Source of the DNA: Amphiura filiformis
Lineage: Eukaryota > Echinodermata > Ophiuroidea > Amphilepidida > Amphiuridae
Length of the DNA: 64,000 nt
NCBI RefSeq assembly: GCF_039555335.1
Contig: NC_092646.1
Location: 22,256,258-22,320,257 of the forward strand
Reading direction: 5' to 3'
This document shows, one piece after another, positions 25,798-36,902 of this stretch; position 1 is the first letter of the stretch, and every line of letters begins with the position of its first letter. The position numbers and the translations under genes were made by a program. Below the pieces are notes generated by a model. The model did no database searches, was not told the origin of the DNA, and was given only the letters and a program-made list of their open reading frames with translations.

Positions 25798-25832
25798 CAT
25801 CGATAAAGGAAACTGTGAGTTTCCGAAACGTC
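25798..25832 (+). ncRNA. Degenerate hammerhead-ribozyme-like motif, right arm
   Basis: Shows TCGATAA, then the hairpin GGAAACTGTGAGTTTCC, then GAAAC. This follows the hammerhead order core-stem II-GAAA known from Penelope pseudo-LTRs. The core is TCGATAA where CTGATGA is required, so three core bases differ and catalysis is unlikely. Confidence 0.4.
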
Positions 25833-26389
25833 TGCAAGTAAGTGGAAATTTTTGGACTAGTTGTATGAAATTACAAATATCAGTATTCCACTAACTCTTT
25901 TGAAATAATCACCTGTGTAATGAACTTGTATGCATTCTCAAAGATTTCTTTTGTTGGGTTCCAATTAATTCGCCTGTGAATGTGGTCATGGAAGCTATTC
26001 CGTGTCAGTGCATTTTGCTGGTGTGTCAGTTCGACAACTGCTTGGTTACTGACCAGTGTTGAGTAGACTATTGAAGTAATCCTGTGTGCAATTTTTGTTA
26101 ATTTTTATGGACAGGATTTTAAGATATGACCTTGTGAAAAAAGTTTGTGAAAAAAAGGTTTTTTTGGAGGCCAGTTTGTAAACATTAATTAGTCATTTCC
26201 ATTTGGATTTAGAGTTTCCATATATGGATATCTTTGCAAGTAAGCAAAGGAATCCAAACCAGTACCAATCTGTCAGGAACACAAACATTCTATTTCCCAT
26301 AACAAAGACTTCTTCTAAGAACCGTAGATAATTTTTATCAAATGAAAGTAGTGCGTGTTGACATCATTAGATTTTTTTTTCCAACATAG

Positions 26390-27005
26390 GAATTCATACA
26401 GGAGGAAGACTAAATTGCACGTGTAAATTATGTGGGAAAGAGTTCAGTGATAAGTCCAATCTCTGGATGCATGTACGCCGACATGAAGGGATAAAGCCAT
26501 ACCAATGTACCTATTGTCAGCACACTAGTGCTGTCAAAACTGACCTACATTTGTAGCAAGGCACATATTAAGAATTCATACAGGAGAAAAACCTTCTAAG
26601 TGTGTGGCAAAGCTTTCTGCGACAAATACCATCTGCTGAACACTTGTGGGAAAGCTTTCAATTATAAAGGTGCTCTAAACCAACATGCCATGATACATAC
26701 AGGAATCAGACCACACAAATGTGTCGAATGTCAAAAGACATTTGTAGCAAAATCTTGGCTAAATCGACACATGGTAACACATACAGTAGAGAAGCCATTT
26801 AAGTGTGACACTTGTGGGAAAGCTTTCAATTCTAAAGGCACTCTAAAGAAACATGCCATGATACATACAGGAATCAGACCACACGTATGTGGAGAATGTC
26901 AGAAGACGTTTGTCCAAAAAGTGCATCTGAAAACGCACATGCTAATTCATACAGAATAGAAACCATTTAAGTGTGACACTTGTGGGGAAAGCTTAAAATT
27001 TATAC
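26390..27005 (+). pseudogene. C2H2 zinc-finger exon copy 2
   Basis: It follows an acceptor-like TTTTTTTTTCCAACATAG. It reads GIHTGGRLNCTCKLCGKEFS, DKSNLWMHVRRH and YQCTYCQHTSAVKTDL, then is disturbed at about 26550-26600. The open stretch 26600-26959 starts with the same fused finger as copy 1 (CDKYHLLN joined to [15 protein letters not shown]). It continues with three good fingers: [38 protein letters not shown] and HVCGECQKTFVQKVHLKTH. A stop ends it at 26957-26959, and the next finger (CDTCGESLKF) is frameshifted. Linkers are HTGIRPHKC/HTVEKPFKC types. These are the best plus-strand fingers in the cluster, but the exon cannot give a complete protein. Confidence 0.7.
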
Positions 27006-27129
27006 TAAGAGCAATCTCAAGATACATTACATTTAACACAATATATAATCAGAAATAATGGCACCAAAGTATAAATTCTTGTGTGTTATAAAATATTTAC
27101 AGTATTCACACCGATATGATCTCGTATGA

Positions 27130-27540
27130 GTTTTAATATGAACTGTCAACCCAACACAAGAAATCTGTGAGTAATGGAATACTGCATGTGGAACAAGACC
27201 TGTTTCTTACAGAAAGTGTGTGAAAAGCATAAACAGGCCTGTTCCATACTATTCCACTTACTCTTTTGAAATAATTACCTGTGTAATGAACTTGTACGCA
27301 TTCTCACAGATTTCATTTGTTGGGTTCCAATTATTCGCCTGTGAATGTGGTCACGGAAGCTGTTCCGTGTCAGTGCATTTTGCTGGTGTGTCAGTTGGAC
27401 AACTGTTTGGTTACTGACCAGTGTTGAGTAGACTATTGAAGTAATCCTGTGTGCAATTTTTGTTAATTTTTATGGACAGGATTTTAAGATATGACCTTGT
27501 GAAAAAAAGTTTGTGAAAAAAGTTTCTTTTGGAGGCCAGT
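27130..27540. mobile_element. Foldback element of the ZNF cluster, copy 3, left arm truncated
   Basis: It enters the left arm only at CAACCCAACACAAGAAATCT (about 27148) and contains the complete right arm ending TTTTGGAGGCCAG. The preceding 27060-27147 matches minus-strand ZNF sequence (GTATGAGTTTTAATATGAAC), so the break lies inside a finger gene fragment. Confidence 0.65.
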
Positions 27541-27722
27541 TTACATTAATTAGTCATTTCCATTTGGATTTAGAGTTTCAATTGATATCTTTGCAAGTAA
27601 GCAAAGGAATCCAAACCAGTACCAATCTGTCAGAAACACATACATTCTATTTCCCATAACAAAGACTTCTTCTAAGAACCGTAGATAATTTTTATCAAAT
27701 GAAAGTAGTGCGTGTTGACATC

Positions 27723-27860
27723 ATTAGATTTTGATATCAATTGAATCATTGGATGAAGTAACATGCTTACATGTAGTATGACCAGGATCTGTGGCAACCA
27801 TTCCAGCAACATCATTGTTCTTTTCATGAGTTTTCCAGTGCATACTCAGAGGACCACTTG
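27723..27860 (-). pseudogene. 3' end fragment of the minus-strand ZNF gene
   Basis: Encodes SGPLSMHWKTHEKNNDVAGM and the C-terminal SSNDSIDIKI with stop, matching 29483-29615. The rest of the gene is absent. At about 27865 it meets plus-strand finger sequence head to tail. Confidence 0.75.
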
Positions 27861-27864
27861 ACCA

Positions 27865-28470
27865 CTTAATGCAACAACAATCGCAAGACCAAAAACTAAA
27901 CCATACCAATGTACACATTGTCAAAAGAGTTTTGCACGCAAGAGTGCTCTGACAACACATAGGAATTCATACAGGAGGAAGACTAAATTGCACGTGTAAA
28001 TTATGTGGGAAAGAGTTCAGTGATAAGTCCAATCTCCGGATGCATGTACGCCGACATGAAGGGATAAAGCCATACCAATGTACCTATTGTCAGCACACTA
28101 GTGCTGTCAAAACTGACCTAGCAAGGCACATATTAAGAATTCATACAGGAGAAAACCCTTCTAAGTGTGATACATGTGGCAAAGCATTCTGCGACAAATA
28201 CCATCTGCTGAACCATGTACAGCTTCTTCATCAAGACATTAAACCGCACCAATGCACAATATGCCACATGGTGTTTGCCCAAAAAAGTGCGCTGGAGCAG
28301 CACATAAGAACACATACACAGGAGAGAAACCTTACCTGTGTCAAACATGTGGCAACGGGTTCAGGACCTGTAGCGAGTTCAGTACAAATACGCAGAGACA
28401 CAAAGGAATCAAACCATACAGATGTGTACATTTTAACAGAATTTTTGTCTTTTATCACACATAATAATGT
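27865..28470 (+). pseudogene. C2H2 zinc-finger exon copy 3
   Basis: It starts with a finger YQCTHCQKSFARKSALTTH that lies directly before the GAATTCATACAGG linker. In copies 1 and 2 an intron-like sequence precedes that linker. It then reads [57 protein letters not shown] and QCTICHMVFAQKSALEQH. The linker lesion CATACACAGGAGAG then throws the frame, exactly as in the 274-bp arrays. After it CSEFSTNTQRHKGIKPYRCV appears out of frame. This copy is the best single-copy version of the sequence that was amplified at 16.9-24.7 kb. It already carries the same two-base linker insertion. Confidence 0.75.
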
Positions 28471-28484
28471 GGTAATCAAAAGAG

Positions 28485-28731
28485 TTTAGAATTGGAGAGT
28501 TCAGACTTTCTATAACCCTTTCTATAACAATTCCTGCCATAGTGGATTGTTACTAAAAATATGTACAATATTTTTGCCATCATGAGTGACACTCAAACAT
28601 GGCCATAGAACCTGAGCTCACCTAAGCCTCTTTCTTTCTATTTATTTTGTATCCAATGATTTGATCTCATGTCTGGAATATCAAAACGTGAAACTATACT
28701 GTTGTTGGGAAAAAACATTGATGTTATATAA
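28485..28731. repeat. Duplicated non-coding module, copy 3
   Basis: Near-identical to 19195-19452 and 24893-25156. Confidence 0.7.
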
Positions 28732-29298
28732 ATTGGCCTTAAAAAAACTTATAATTTTTCACAAGGTCATATCTTACAATCCCGTCCATAAAAATGAACA
28801 AAAATGGGACTTGACAGTAACCAAACAGTTGTCCAACTGACACAACAGCAAAATGCACTGAACATGGAACAGCTTCCTGGACCACATTCACAGCCCAATA
28901 ATTGGCACCCAACACAAGAAATATGTGAGTAAATGGAATAGTGTGGAACATAATCTGTTTCTTAAAGAAAGTGTGTGAAAAGCAGAAGCAGCCCCGTTCC
29001 ATATACTATTCCACTTACTCTTTTGAAAAAATCACCTGTGTAATGAACTTGTATGCATTCTCAAAGATTTCTTTTGTTGGGTTCCAATTAATTCGCCTGT
29101 GAATGTGGTCATGGAAGCTGTTCCGTGTCAGTGCATTTTGCTGGTGTGTCAGTTGGGCAACTGTTTGGCTACTTACCAGTGTTGAGTAGAGTATAGAAGT
29201 AATCCTGTGTGCAATTTTTGTTAATTTTTATGGACAGGATTTTAAGATATAACCTTGTGAAAAAAAGTTTGTGAAAAAAGTTTCTTTTGGAGGCCAGT
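28732..29298. mobile_element. Foldback element of the ZNF cluster, copy 4
   Basis: Complete copy. The left arm starts GGCCTTAAAAAAACTT, the right arm ends GAGGCCAG, and the centre is near 29010. About 185 bp of shared flank follow before the ZNF gene stop codon. Confidence 0.75.
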
Positions 29299-29482
29299 TT
29301 ACATTAATTAGTCATTTCCATTTGGATTTAGAGTTTCAATTTGGATATCTTTGCAAGTAAGCAAAGGAATCCAAACCAGTACCAATCTGTCAGAAACACA
29401 TACGTTCTATTTCCCATAACAAAGACTTCTTCTAAGAACCGTAGATAATTTTATCGAATGAAAGTAGTGTGTGTTGACATCA

Positions 29483-31145
29483 TTAGATTTTGATATCAAT
29501 TGAATCATTGGATGAAATAACATGCTTAGTAGGACCAGGATCTGTGACAACCATTCCAGCAACATCATTGTTCTTTTCATGAGTTTTCCTGTGCATACTA
29601 AGAGGACCACTTAGTGAAAAACGTCGGTCACAAAACTCACATTGATAGGGTTTTTCACCTGTGTGTACCCGGCGATGAACACCAAGTCCCCAACTTGATG
29701 CAAAATATTTATGACAATATTCACACTGATAATGATATGGTCGCTCTTTTTTCGTATGAGTTTGAATATGAACTGTCAACTCTCCTTGTAATGAGAAACA
29801 TTTCCCACAAAACTCGCATAGACACGGCTTAACACCCGTGTGTCTACGAACATGAGACATCAGTAAAAATTTGGTCTCAAAATGCTTGTGACAATACTCG
29901 CACTCGAGTCGTTTTTCTTTGGTATGGCCTATAATGTGATTCGATAGGAATCTTCTCTGTAGAAACGACTGTCCACAGATATCGCATTGGTACGACACTT
30001 TGTTACCGTGCAATTCTGTAACATGCGTTATGACTTCACCTTTTGTCGCAAATAAAATCTCACAAAACTCGCACTGATACGGTTTGCCAGCAGTGTGCGT
30101 TTTTTAAATGTAAATTCAGCTGCCCATTTTGTAAAAATAATTTTCCACAGAATTGACACGCATAATTACGTTTTCTGTGCGTACCCTCGTGTTTTGTCCG
30201 ATCCTCGATCGTAACAAAGCGTCTCAAACACATGCTGCATTTATGCGGTTTTTCTGTGTGTACTTTCATGTGTCTATTATAACGACTCTTCCAATCAAAA
30301 CTTTGCTCGCAATATTCGCACTGATATTGTGGTTTCTCTTTGGTGTGTATCCTTTCATGTATAATAAGGTATTCATTAGTAGCAAACACCTGTGGGCAAT
30401 ACCGACATTGAAACGGTGTACCATTGTGAACTCTCATGTGACGGTCAAGAGTGATTGGTCCCGCAAAACACTTACCGCATTGTTGGCATGGAAACCGTGT
30501 GTGGTACGTGTGGCGGCGTTTGTGATTATACAGCGATTTTTCATTCAAAAAATTCTGGCTGCAAAACTGGCACTTAAAAGATGTGGCGTGTATTTTACTA
30601 TGCACCTGTAAGTAGCATTTAGTCGCAAACGACTCGGCACAATATTCACATTTATACGGTGTGTCCTCGCCGTGTACTTTCACGATATGATTTTCTAACC
30701 GCTTGGGCCCAGGAAGACGTTTGGCACAATATTTGCAAGAAAACTTTGATTCGTAGGAATGTCGTCGCACGTGAGACTTCAATTGCTTCTCATTCGCATA
30801 TTTATTTGAACACAAGTCACACTGATAAGGTCTGTCATTGGTAACGCTTGCTTTGGTTACAATTCTGATAGATTTGATCTTACAATAATCATGATCAATA
30901 TCAGCACTGAGACATTGGCTAGTTAAGAGGGCTGATCTGTTCCGGTCTCTAGACACATAACCGTTAAATAATTTCTGGTACCATGATTTCTGTTTGCGGC
31001 TAGTTTTGCTGTACTTGTATTTCTTTTTGTGTCTGTTAATATGGCGTTTCCATCTGCAATGGTCGGAGAGATTGAGTTTACAAAATGTACAGGAAAATGG
31101 CATCAACACTTTCATGTCTTCTTCAGCTCTTAGTCGTGGACCCAT
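29483..31145 (-). CDS. Multi-C2H2 zinc-finger protein, 16 fingers, one frameshift
   Basis: Probably a nuclear DNA-binding regulator; target unknown. The first ORF (31145 down to 30060, 361 codons) begins MGPRLRAEEDMKVLMPF. The paralogue at 42436 starts at the equivalent of the second Met, so translation may start near 31115. Fingers run from FSCTFCKLNLSDHCRWKRH through nine more to YACQFCGKLFLQNGQLNLH. Finger 1 is separated from finger 2 by about 85 basic residues (KKKYKYSK). The second ORF (176 codons, stop at 29483) adds fingers 11-16, from YQCEFCEILFATKGEVITH to YQCEFCDRRFSLSGPLSMH, and the tail SSNDSIDIKI. The ORFs are separated by one extra T in a six-T run at 30100-30105; the paralogue at 20836 has five Ts. 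Linkers are mostly non-TGEKP, unlike KRAB-type arrays. No intron is seen. It could be a functional gene with a sequencing error or a very young pseudogene. Confidence 0.88.
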
Positions 31146-31339
31146 TGTGAAGGTGCTTATGTCTAGTCTCTAGATTGATTCTAATCAATTATTATCTCGT
31201 ATTTATCACAGAATGACATCTCCATACTTCAGTTGTGTCGAGTATCGCAATTTTAAAAATCTGGGAAAAAAGAAAATTACAATTTTAAATGGACATGAAT
31301 TTGAATATATCAAAAAATAAGCGGTTCTAGAACCATGTG

Positions 31340-31965
31340 ATCCCCCTGGCTGGGCAGTCAGTAAACAGATGACCCCTGGTGACCCCGAAATGACCTTCCA
31401 AAAATTTGGCTCTAAATGTAGACTGTACTGGGTGTATCCACCAAGTTTCATGTCCAACCGACAATTTTTACTCATTTGTCCTCAGATGACCCCTGGTGAC
31501 CTCAAAATGACCTTCCAAAAATTTAGCTTTAAATGTTGACTGTACCCACCAAGTTTCATGCCCATCCGACAGTTTTTACTAATTGACCTCAGATGACCCC
31601 TGCTGACCTTGAAATGACCTTCCAAAAATTTGGCTCTAAATGTAGATTGTACCCACCAAGTTTCATGCCCAACTGACAGTTTTGATTAATTTGACCTCAG
31701 ATGACCCCTGGTGACCTCAAAATGACCTTCCAAAATTTGGCTTTAAATGTTGACTGTACAGTTTACCAAGTTTAATGCCCATACAAGTTTTTACTAATTT
31801 GACCTCAGTTGACCCCTCAGTTGACCCCCTGCAATGACCTTCCAAAAATTTGGCTCTAAATGTTGACTGTACCCACCAAGTTTCATGCCCATACAACAGT
31901 TTTTACTAATTTGACCTCAGATGACCCCTGAATGACCTCAGTGACCTTGACCCACTAACCAATAC
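31340..31965 (+). repeat. Tandem repeat, period about 107-118 bp, six units
   Basis: Units start CAGATGACCCCTGGTGACC near 31366, 31484, 31590, 31697, 31807 and 31918. They include AATGACCTTCCAAAAATTTG and CACCAAGTTTCATGCCCA. The repeats are diverged and vary in length. The last fades into CACTGACCCACCAAGTTTGA and a GGATACACTATCAC tail ending near 32155. No coding frame. Confidence 0.85.
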
Positions 31966-32295
31966 AAACTGTTTCTGTCTCGGGTCAAGATGCACTGACC
32001 CACCAAGTTTGAGGAACGTACGACCCCTAGTCTCCGAGAAAATAGGCGGAAGGCAAAACCTAACCAAAATGGAGACATACATACATATGTACAGTCACAT
32101 ACAGAAGGATACACTATCACTATATATCCCCCTCATGGCTTAAAGCCAGGGGATAAAAATATAGTTGTACAGTTCCATTTTAATATGGAGACCCTACAAA
32201 AAAATATTATACCATCTGTATAAAATGCTCCCCTTTATTAAACACACGTCCTGCAATATTTCAATGAAAAGGTGACCGATAAAAAGGTGATATAT

Positions 32296-34535
32296 GGTCA
32301 TTTTCACAGTAAAGGGTGTAACTTTTGATTTTAGGGTCAAAATTTCAAACCACTTAAATATGTTTCTGTTTACTGAAATCATGCATAGAAGCAACTTAAA
32401 TTCCAGTAAAATAATGTTTCAAGGCTTAAACCTTTTGATTTCTATTAAAAAAATTGACAATTCCATAACATTTTGGTTAAAATCTAAGAAAAAATGTATT
32501 ATACATAACCTCAGAAAATTATGACATGAAAGCTGGAATACATGTGAAATCCCATTCCAAAGTAAGTCAACAGATATAAGTTAAATTTTATACCATGTTT
32601 TGCTATGTTTGTAATTGCAGTTTTGAACATTTTTAACATCAAGTGTCATTTACAATGGAAATTTCCAAACCTTAAACATATTTTTTAAGTTTTAATTGGG
32701 TTCCTAAAATAATTTGAATGTCTAACTTCATGTACAAATTCTACTTGATGAAAGGAACCTCCCAGCCAAGTTTCACAGAAATTGGAGTTATTTTTTAGAA
32801 TTGGTAATTCAAGCGATTTGTGTTTCGGAGGCTTCAGTTAACAACACAGGTGATCATAAAAGTAAAATATTTGGCTAGCCACTACAAGTTGACATAAAAA
32901 AATAGGTAAAAAATATCACAATTACCAATTTTCATGCTTTGCTTCTAAGTATTGAATTTCAGTTGTGACAAAAATTAAATTAACCCAGCAAGTCATTTTT
33001 TTTTTTTTTTTTTCTTCATGTTAACAATTGTTAAACATTTCAGAAGTAGTTTTTTTGAAAACAACAGTGTTGGGATCATCTAAGCTGTTATTTTCTTACG
33101 TATTGAATCAATGATTCTATGCGGCAGATATTGTAGATTTATCACATGATAATTTTTTCACCCATTTGTTAAGTATGGTGTTTTTTTGCATGTGAAGCCT
33201 CCGAAACAGGCTTTTTTGGGTATCAGTATATTTTTCAAACAAAAACCATAATGTCAAAAAAAATTTTTAATTTATGACATTCTGCACATATCAAGTAATA
33301 ATTACAATGCAGATATCAGTATGAAACACACCAATTTAGATATGCATAGATGATAATTAATCTTATTGTTGTTTCGGAGGCTTCATTTGTTTCGGAGGCT
33401 TCAATTGTTAACGGAAAGTTTGTATTGGGTCCCATTTTCAAACGGTGATATATATCTCCACAATTTAAAAACATGTGACTTGGATCTACTTTGCTACATT
33501 TTGATAAATAGATTGGATGAGCTCTTTTATTTATATTTGCACAAGCTTGCTGAACAGTTTGTTTCGGAGACTTCAAAAAAGTTAACGGAAAAACGGCTCT
33601 TTGAAGTCAAGGTTTTATTTAAATTTTAAAAGCTTGCAAATCGACTAATTTTTGTTACCCATTTCATGAATCAAGAAGAAGTGAAGAAATAACCAAGAAT
33701 TATGAACCAAAGCTACACCCACAAAGTTTGTTACCGGTAACAATTGTTAACGGAAAATGAAGCCTCCAAACGACAAATATCAAGTCCGGTTCTCAAAAAT
33801 ACAGGGCTGTTCACAATTAAATCTAATGTGGCAGTGTTTACTGAACATATGACTGTAGGCCTACTTTCAGGATGAGAAAAATTATCCATGAACTAACTGA
33901 AGAAAACACAGGGTTTTACAAAAATGTTACTGTTTTTTATAGTTTTTCAAAATGGCAATATTAGGCCAAATAAAAAAATAAACATGTTTCACGTCCCCTC
34001 CCGCTTCCTTTTTTGAGGTTTTTTCAAATAAATTTTTATTTTTTGAAATTCAGTTATAACTTTTCAAAAAATATGTCTAGGAAGTTGGGATGCTTTCTAT
34101 AGCATTGTTAAGATACAAGAAACATTTTAGGAAGGTTTTGTGATCATTAGAGGGGGTGTAACTCTCAGAACAACAAATAAAAAAGGGCCTCCTCCTTTTT
34201 CCAGGCATTTTCCAGCGGATTGTACGCTAAAACAGCTCTAAGTATGGGTATTTACACCAATTTTGTGATAAAAAATAGAAAATAAAAAGCCCCTCTTCCT
34301 CCTTTTTTTTCGAAAACCGGACGTGAAACATGTTTTATTTTTTACTTAGCCTTAAGTACATTTAAGCCTGCTAAAACTGACAGCAGTAACTCCCAAAGCT
34401 GATTATGCTACCCAAGGTAGCTGCTAACTAGATGACTAATGTGGCCAAAAATCATGGAATTCTGTGGCTTTATTAGAACACTACGGATTAAAATGTCAAA
34501 AATCCAAAGTTACACCCTTTACCGTGAAAATGACC
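32296..34535. mobile_element. TIR transposon, copy A (2.24 kb, carries an insertion)
   Basis: The ends are inverted repeats GGTCATTTTCACGGTAAAGG and beyond (over 30 bp), with TA at both junctions. It is about 90-95% identical to 39722-41572. Inside, the word GTTTCGGAGGCTTC recurs in both orientations, often followed by a GTTAAC site. No transposase-like ORF is visible, so it is non-autonomous or decayed. The insertion at 33964-34351 is absent from copy B. Confidence 0.8.
33964..34351. mobile_element. PIF/Harbinger-type MITE nested in copy A, 388 bp
   Basis: The ends GGCCAAATAAAAAAATAAAC... and ...TACTTAGCC are inverted repeats sharing ACATGTTTCACGTCC. The duplication is TTA at 33961-33963 and 34352-34354. 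The homologous site in copy B is the uninterrupted CAATATTAAGTACATTT, a true empty site. A relative lies at 37043-37423. Confidence 0.85.
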
Positions 34536-34552
34536 GTATACATGTAGAGCTG

Positions 34553-35690
34553 GCGTCGGCACCGTTTTTTAATGTCGCCATGTCGATATAATTAGTATAC
34601 CGACTTCAACAGTGTGTCGACATAAAAAAATTCTTTAAAAAAAAACATCTTTTTTTTTTAATTTTCAAAAAATATTTTTGGCCAAAAAAGCAACTTATTG
34701 GCCCAAAATGACTTGTTATTCAAGGTTGGAAACCAGAGAAATACTGCTACCGTACTCAAGAAAAAACACAACATTATGCAATTTTTTTTTTTTTAATAGG
34801 TTACCCGCCCGAAAAATTTGCGGGTCCACGGGCACAAAATTACCCGAAAATGCCAGGCCTACCGCCTACTATAGGTGCACCTAACAAAACCGAATTTCTA
34901 ACGGAATACGGTATGTTAACTACCAATTTTGCGCGCCGTACATATAGGCCATTGAAACTCAGTAGTCAATACTGAGTTTAGCGTCCCATTTTTTTCAGCT
35001 CATAATGAGGCAACTATTTCATTATTCATTATTTTCAAGGTTTCATTTAATATCAGCAGCCTTTTACCAATGCTTATGTGCTTTTGTTCATTCTATATCG
35101 CCAGTCCCAAGTTGATGTCATGGACAGCACGCATCATACGTTTATAAAAGTATAATTATCTTGCTTTTTGTTTTTCAAGTATTTAAACAAACTAAATGTA
35201 TTCCGTAGTATACAAATCTTCTTCGCTCCAATTTGTACTAACCTCTCCGTATACATTTGAGGATTGGGGAAATGGGGGGATTGACTCATTTATACAATAA
35301 CAATCATGCAGAACATTATGAAATAATTCTTGGCACCAATTTGTTAAAAATAGGTCTTTTATAGTATCTCCTAGTTAAATTATTTACAATACAAACAATG
35401 TCCATCTGGTAAAAATATTTTGGCTAGGTTAAGTTCTTGTCTACCCTGGTATCCCAAAGGTGTATGTATAATTGAAATAATTGGATAGAGCAAGGGTCAA
35501 AAATCTGTATATTTTTAATGCTTAAATATTTACATGAATTTTTCTAATAATTGTAAAGGCTTTGAAGGGTTCATCAAATGCATAAAAAAGGGTTTAAAAA
35601 TAATTCCTAAATGTTTAACGGATCATGCGTGCGTTTAACAGTACATGCGTTTAACGTTCACATGCCTAGACTATACTCCCTAGTATCAGA
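34553..35690. other. Non-coding, one TIR-like fragment, otherwise nothing recognised
   Basis: At 34798-34862 there is a right-end-like piece (TTACCCGCCCGAAAAATTTG ... CCGAAAATGCCAGGCCT) of the element family seen whole at 35697-36876. The rest is AT-rich without ORFs. Confidence 0.5.
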
Positions 35691-35696
35691 TAGGTC

Positions 35697-36876
35697 TGGC
35701 ATTTTCGGTAATTTTGTACCCGGGTACCAAGCGCATTTTTCGGGCGGGTAACCGGGTACCAAATTTTCATATTAAAAATACAAAACATCTTGAAATTTTT
35801 TTTTTTTTAGGTCAACCATGAATGATCCTAGCATTTAGGTCTAGGTCCGGGACACTACAAAACCGAAAAAATAATTTTTTTTTAAATTTCGGTACCCGGC
35901 AGCAGGGTATTTCCGCCTGCAGGCATTGAGTTTTAAATGCGTGCGAGTGCGATTCGCACGCCGCCGCACGCCTGAAAATGCGCCGAGGTGCGATTTTCAT
36001 GCGCCTAAAAAAAAAAAAAAAAAGTTTTTTTTTGGATTTAGAATGTCCCTGGAACTTAAGAATGTCCCTGAAAAAATTTTTAGAAATAAAAAAAAAAAAA
36101 TTACAAAAGATTTAAAAATTATTAATTCATGTTCAAAATAGGCAAATTTATAATTGATGTTCACATTGCAACCTATTTATGATGTAAAGAAGCATACAAA
36201 ACAAATGCCTTTGAAAATCATTCATAGATTATTATGTGAACATAAGTGACGAATGTGCCTATTTTAAACAAGAATTTATAATTTTTTAAATCTTTTGTAA
36301 TTTTTTGTATTTTTATTAAATTAATTACAAATGACACTAGCAATTAGTCCAAGGTCCAGGGACATTCTAAATCCAGGGGAATATAAAATGTAAAAAAACA
36401 AAATTAAAAAATTACGGTAGATTGTGATATGAACACAATATACAACTTTGCCCTTTGTGCATACCAACTTGTAAAATAATTTTTTCTTGTTATTGTATTT
36501 TTTCAATTAACCACGAATGATACAAGCAAAGTTATCACCAAAGCTAATTTACAGCTAAAAGACATCTTTGCAGAATGCACCGTTCATTACCCCAGAGCTT
36601 AACCGTGGCCAATTAAAAAAAGTACATGTAGTCACAATATTGCTAAGTTTTAACTGAAAATGAAATCATAGTCATACACCAGTTTTGAAAAAAGCACACC
36701 TTGATTTATTTAGGTGTGCGATTTGCAGCACACCTAAGAGCACACCTCGGGTTATCCAGGCGTGCGATTTACAGCACACCTGTCACTTTGCAAAACTCAA
36801 TGCCTGGCCCGGGTAATGTAATCTTGGTCGGGTACCCGCTAGCCCGCCCGAAAATGCCAGCCTCTATCAGATCGAC
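35697..36876. mobile_element. TIR element with GGTACCCG-rich ends, interrupted
   Basis: The left end is CTGGCATTTTCGGTAATTTT, then GTACCCGGGTACC and TTTTTCGGGCGGGTAA. The right end holds TCGGGTACCCGCTAGCCCGC and CGAAAATGCCAG in inverse order. The centre is occupied by another element (35919-36812). Confidence 0.6.
35919..36812. mobile_element. Nested TIR element with CAGGCATTGAGTTTT ends
   Basis: CAGGCATTGAGTTTT at the left and AAAACTCAATGCCTG at the right are perfect 15-bp inverted repeats. Next to each end are GTGCGA-rich direct repeats (GCGTGCGAGTGCGATTCGCA at left, GGCGTGCGATTTACAGCACA at right). The interior contains its own palindrome, roughly 36040-36375, with AGAATGTCCCTGG / CCAGGGACATTCT. 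The target duplication is unclear. Confidence 0.6.
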
Positions 36877-36902
36877 AAATTCTGTTGCTTTATTTAAGCA
36901 AT

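Larger units (their letters stand above)
25443..25883 (+). mobile_element. Penelope-like element fragment with inverted terminal arms
   Basis: This 441-bp insert is flanked by a 13-bp duplication TATTCCACTAACT (25430-25442 and 25884-25896). Perfect 115-bp inverted arms (25479-25593 and 25768-25882) surround a short coding remnant. The remnant reads RYKRWIKEAITIRKRG, then MNRDEGQYNLSHVFDDLI. That 'RWIKEAI.IRKR....MNRDEG.Y.LSH.(F/Y)D.L' string is what follows the GIY-YIG endonuclease domain of Penelope-like retroelements, as I know the family. Inverted pseudo-LTRs also fit Penelope biology. Reverse transcriptase and the rest are absent. The element is confined to foldback copy 2, so it arrived after the module was duplicated. 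Confidence 0.7.
25157..26175. mobile_element. Foldback element of the ZNF cluster, copy 2, split by an insertion
   Basis: Left arm 25157-25442, right arm about 25884-26175. The arms are diverged inverted copies. The intact centre of copy 1 (TACTATTCCACTAACTCTTT) is interrupted here by the Penelope-like fragment at 25443-25883. Confidence 0.75.

Noticed and set aside
32294-33629. ORFs of 76-87 codons in the TIR transposon copy A
   Set aside because: Lys/Phe/Ile-rich, and not preserved in copy B with the same limits; no transposase motif.
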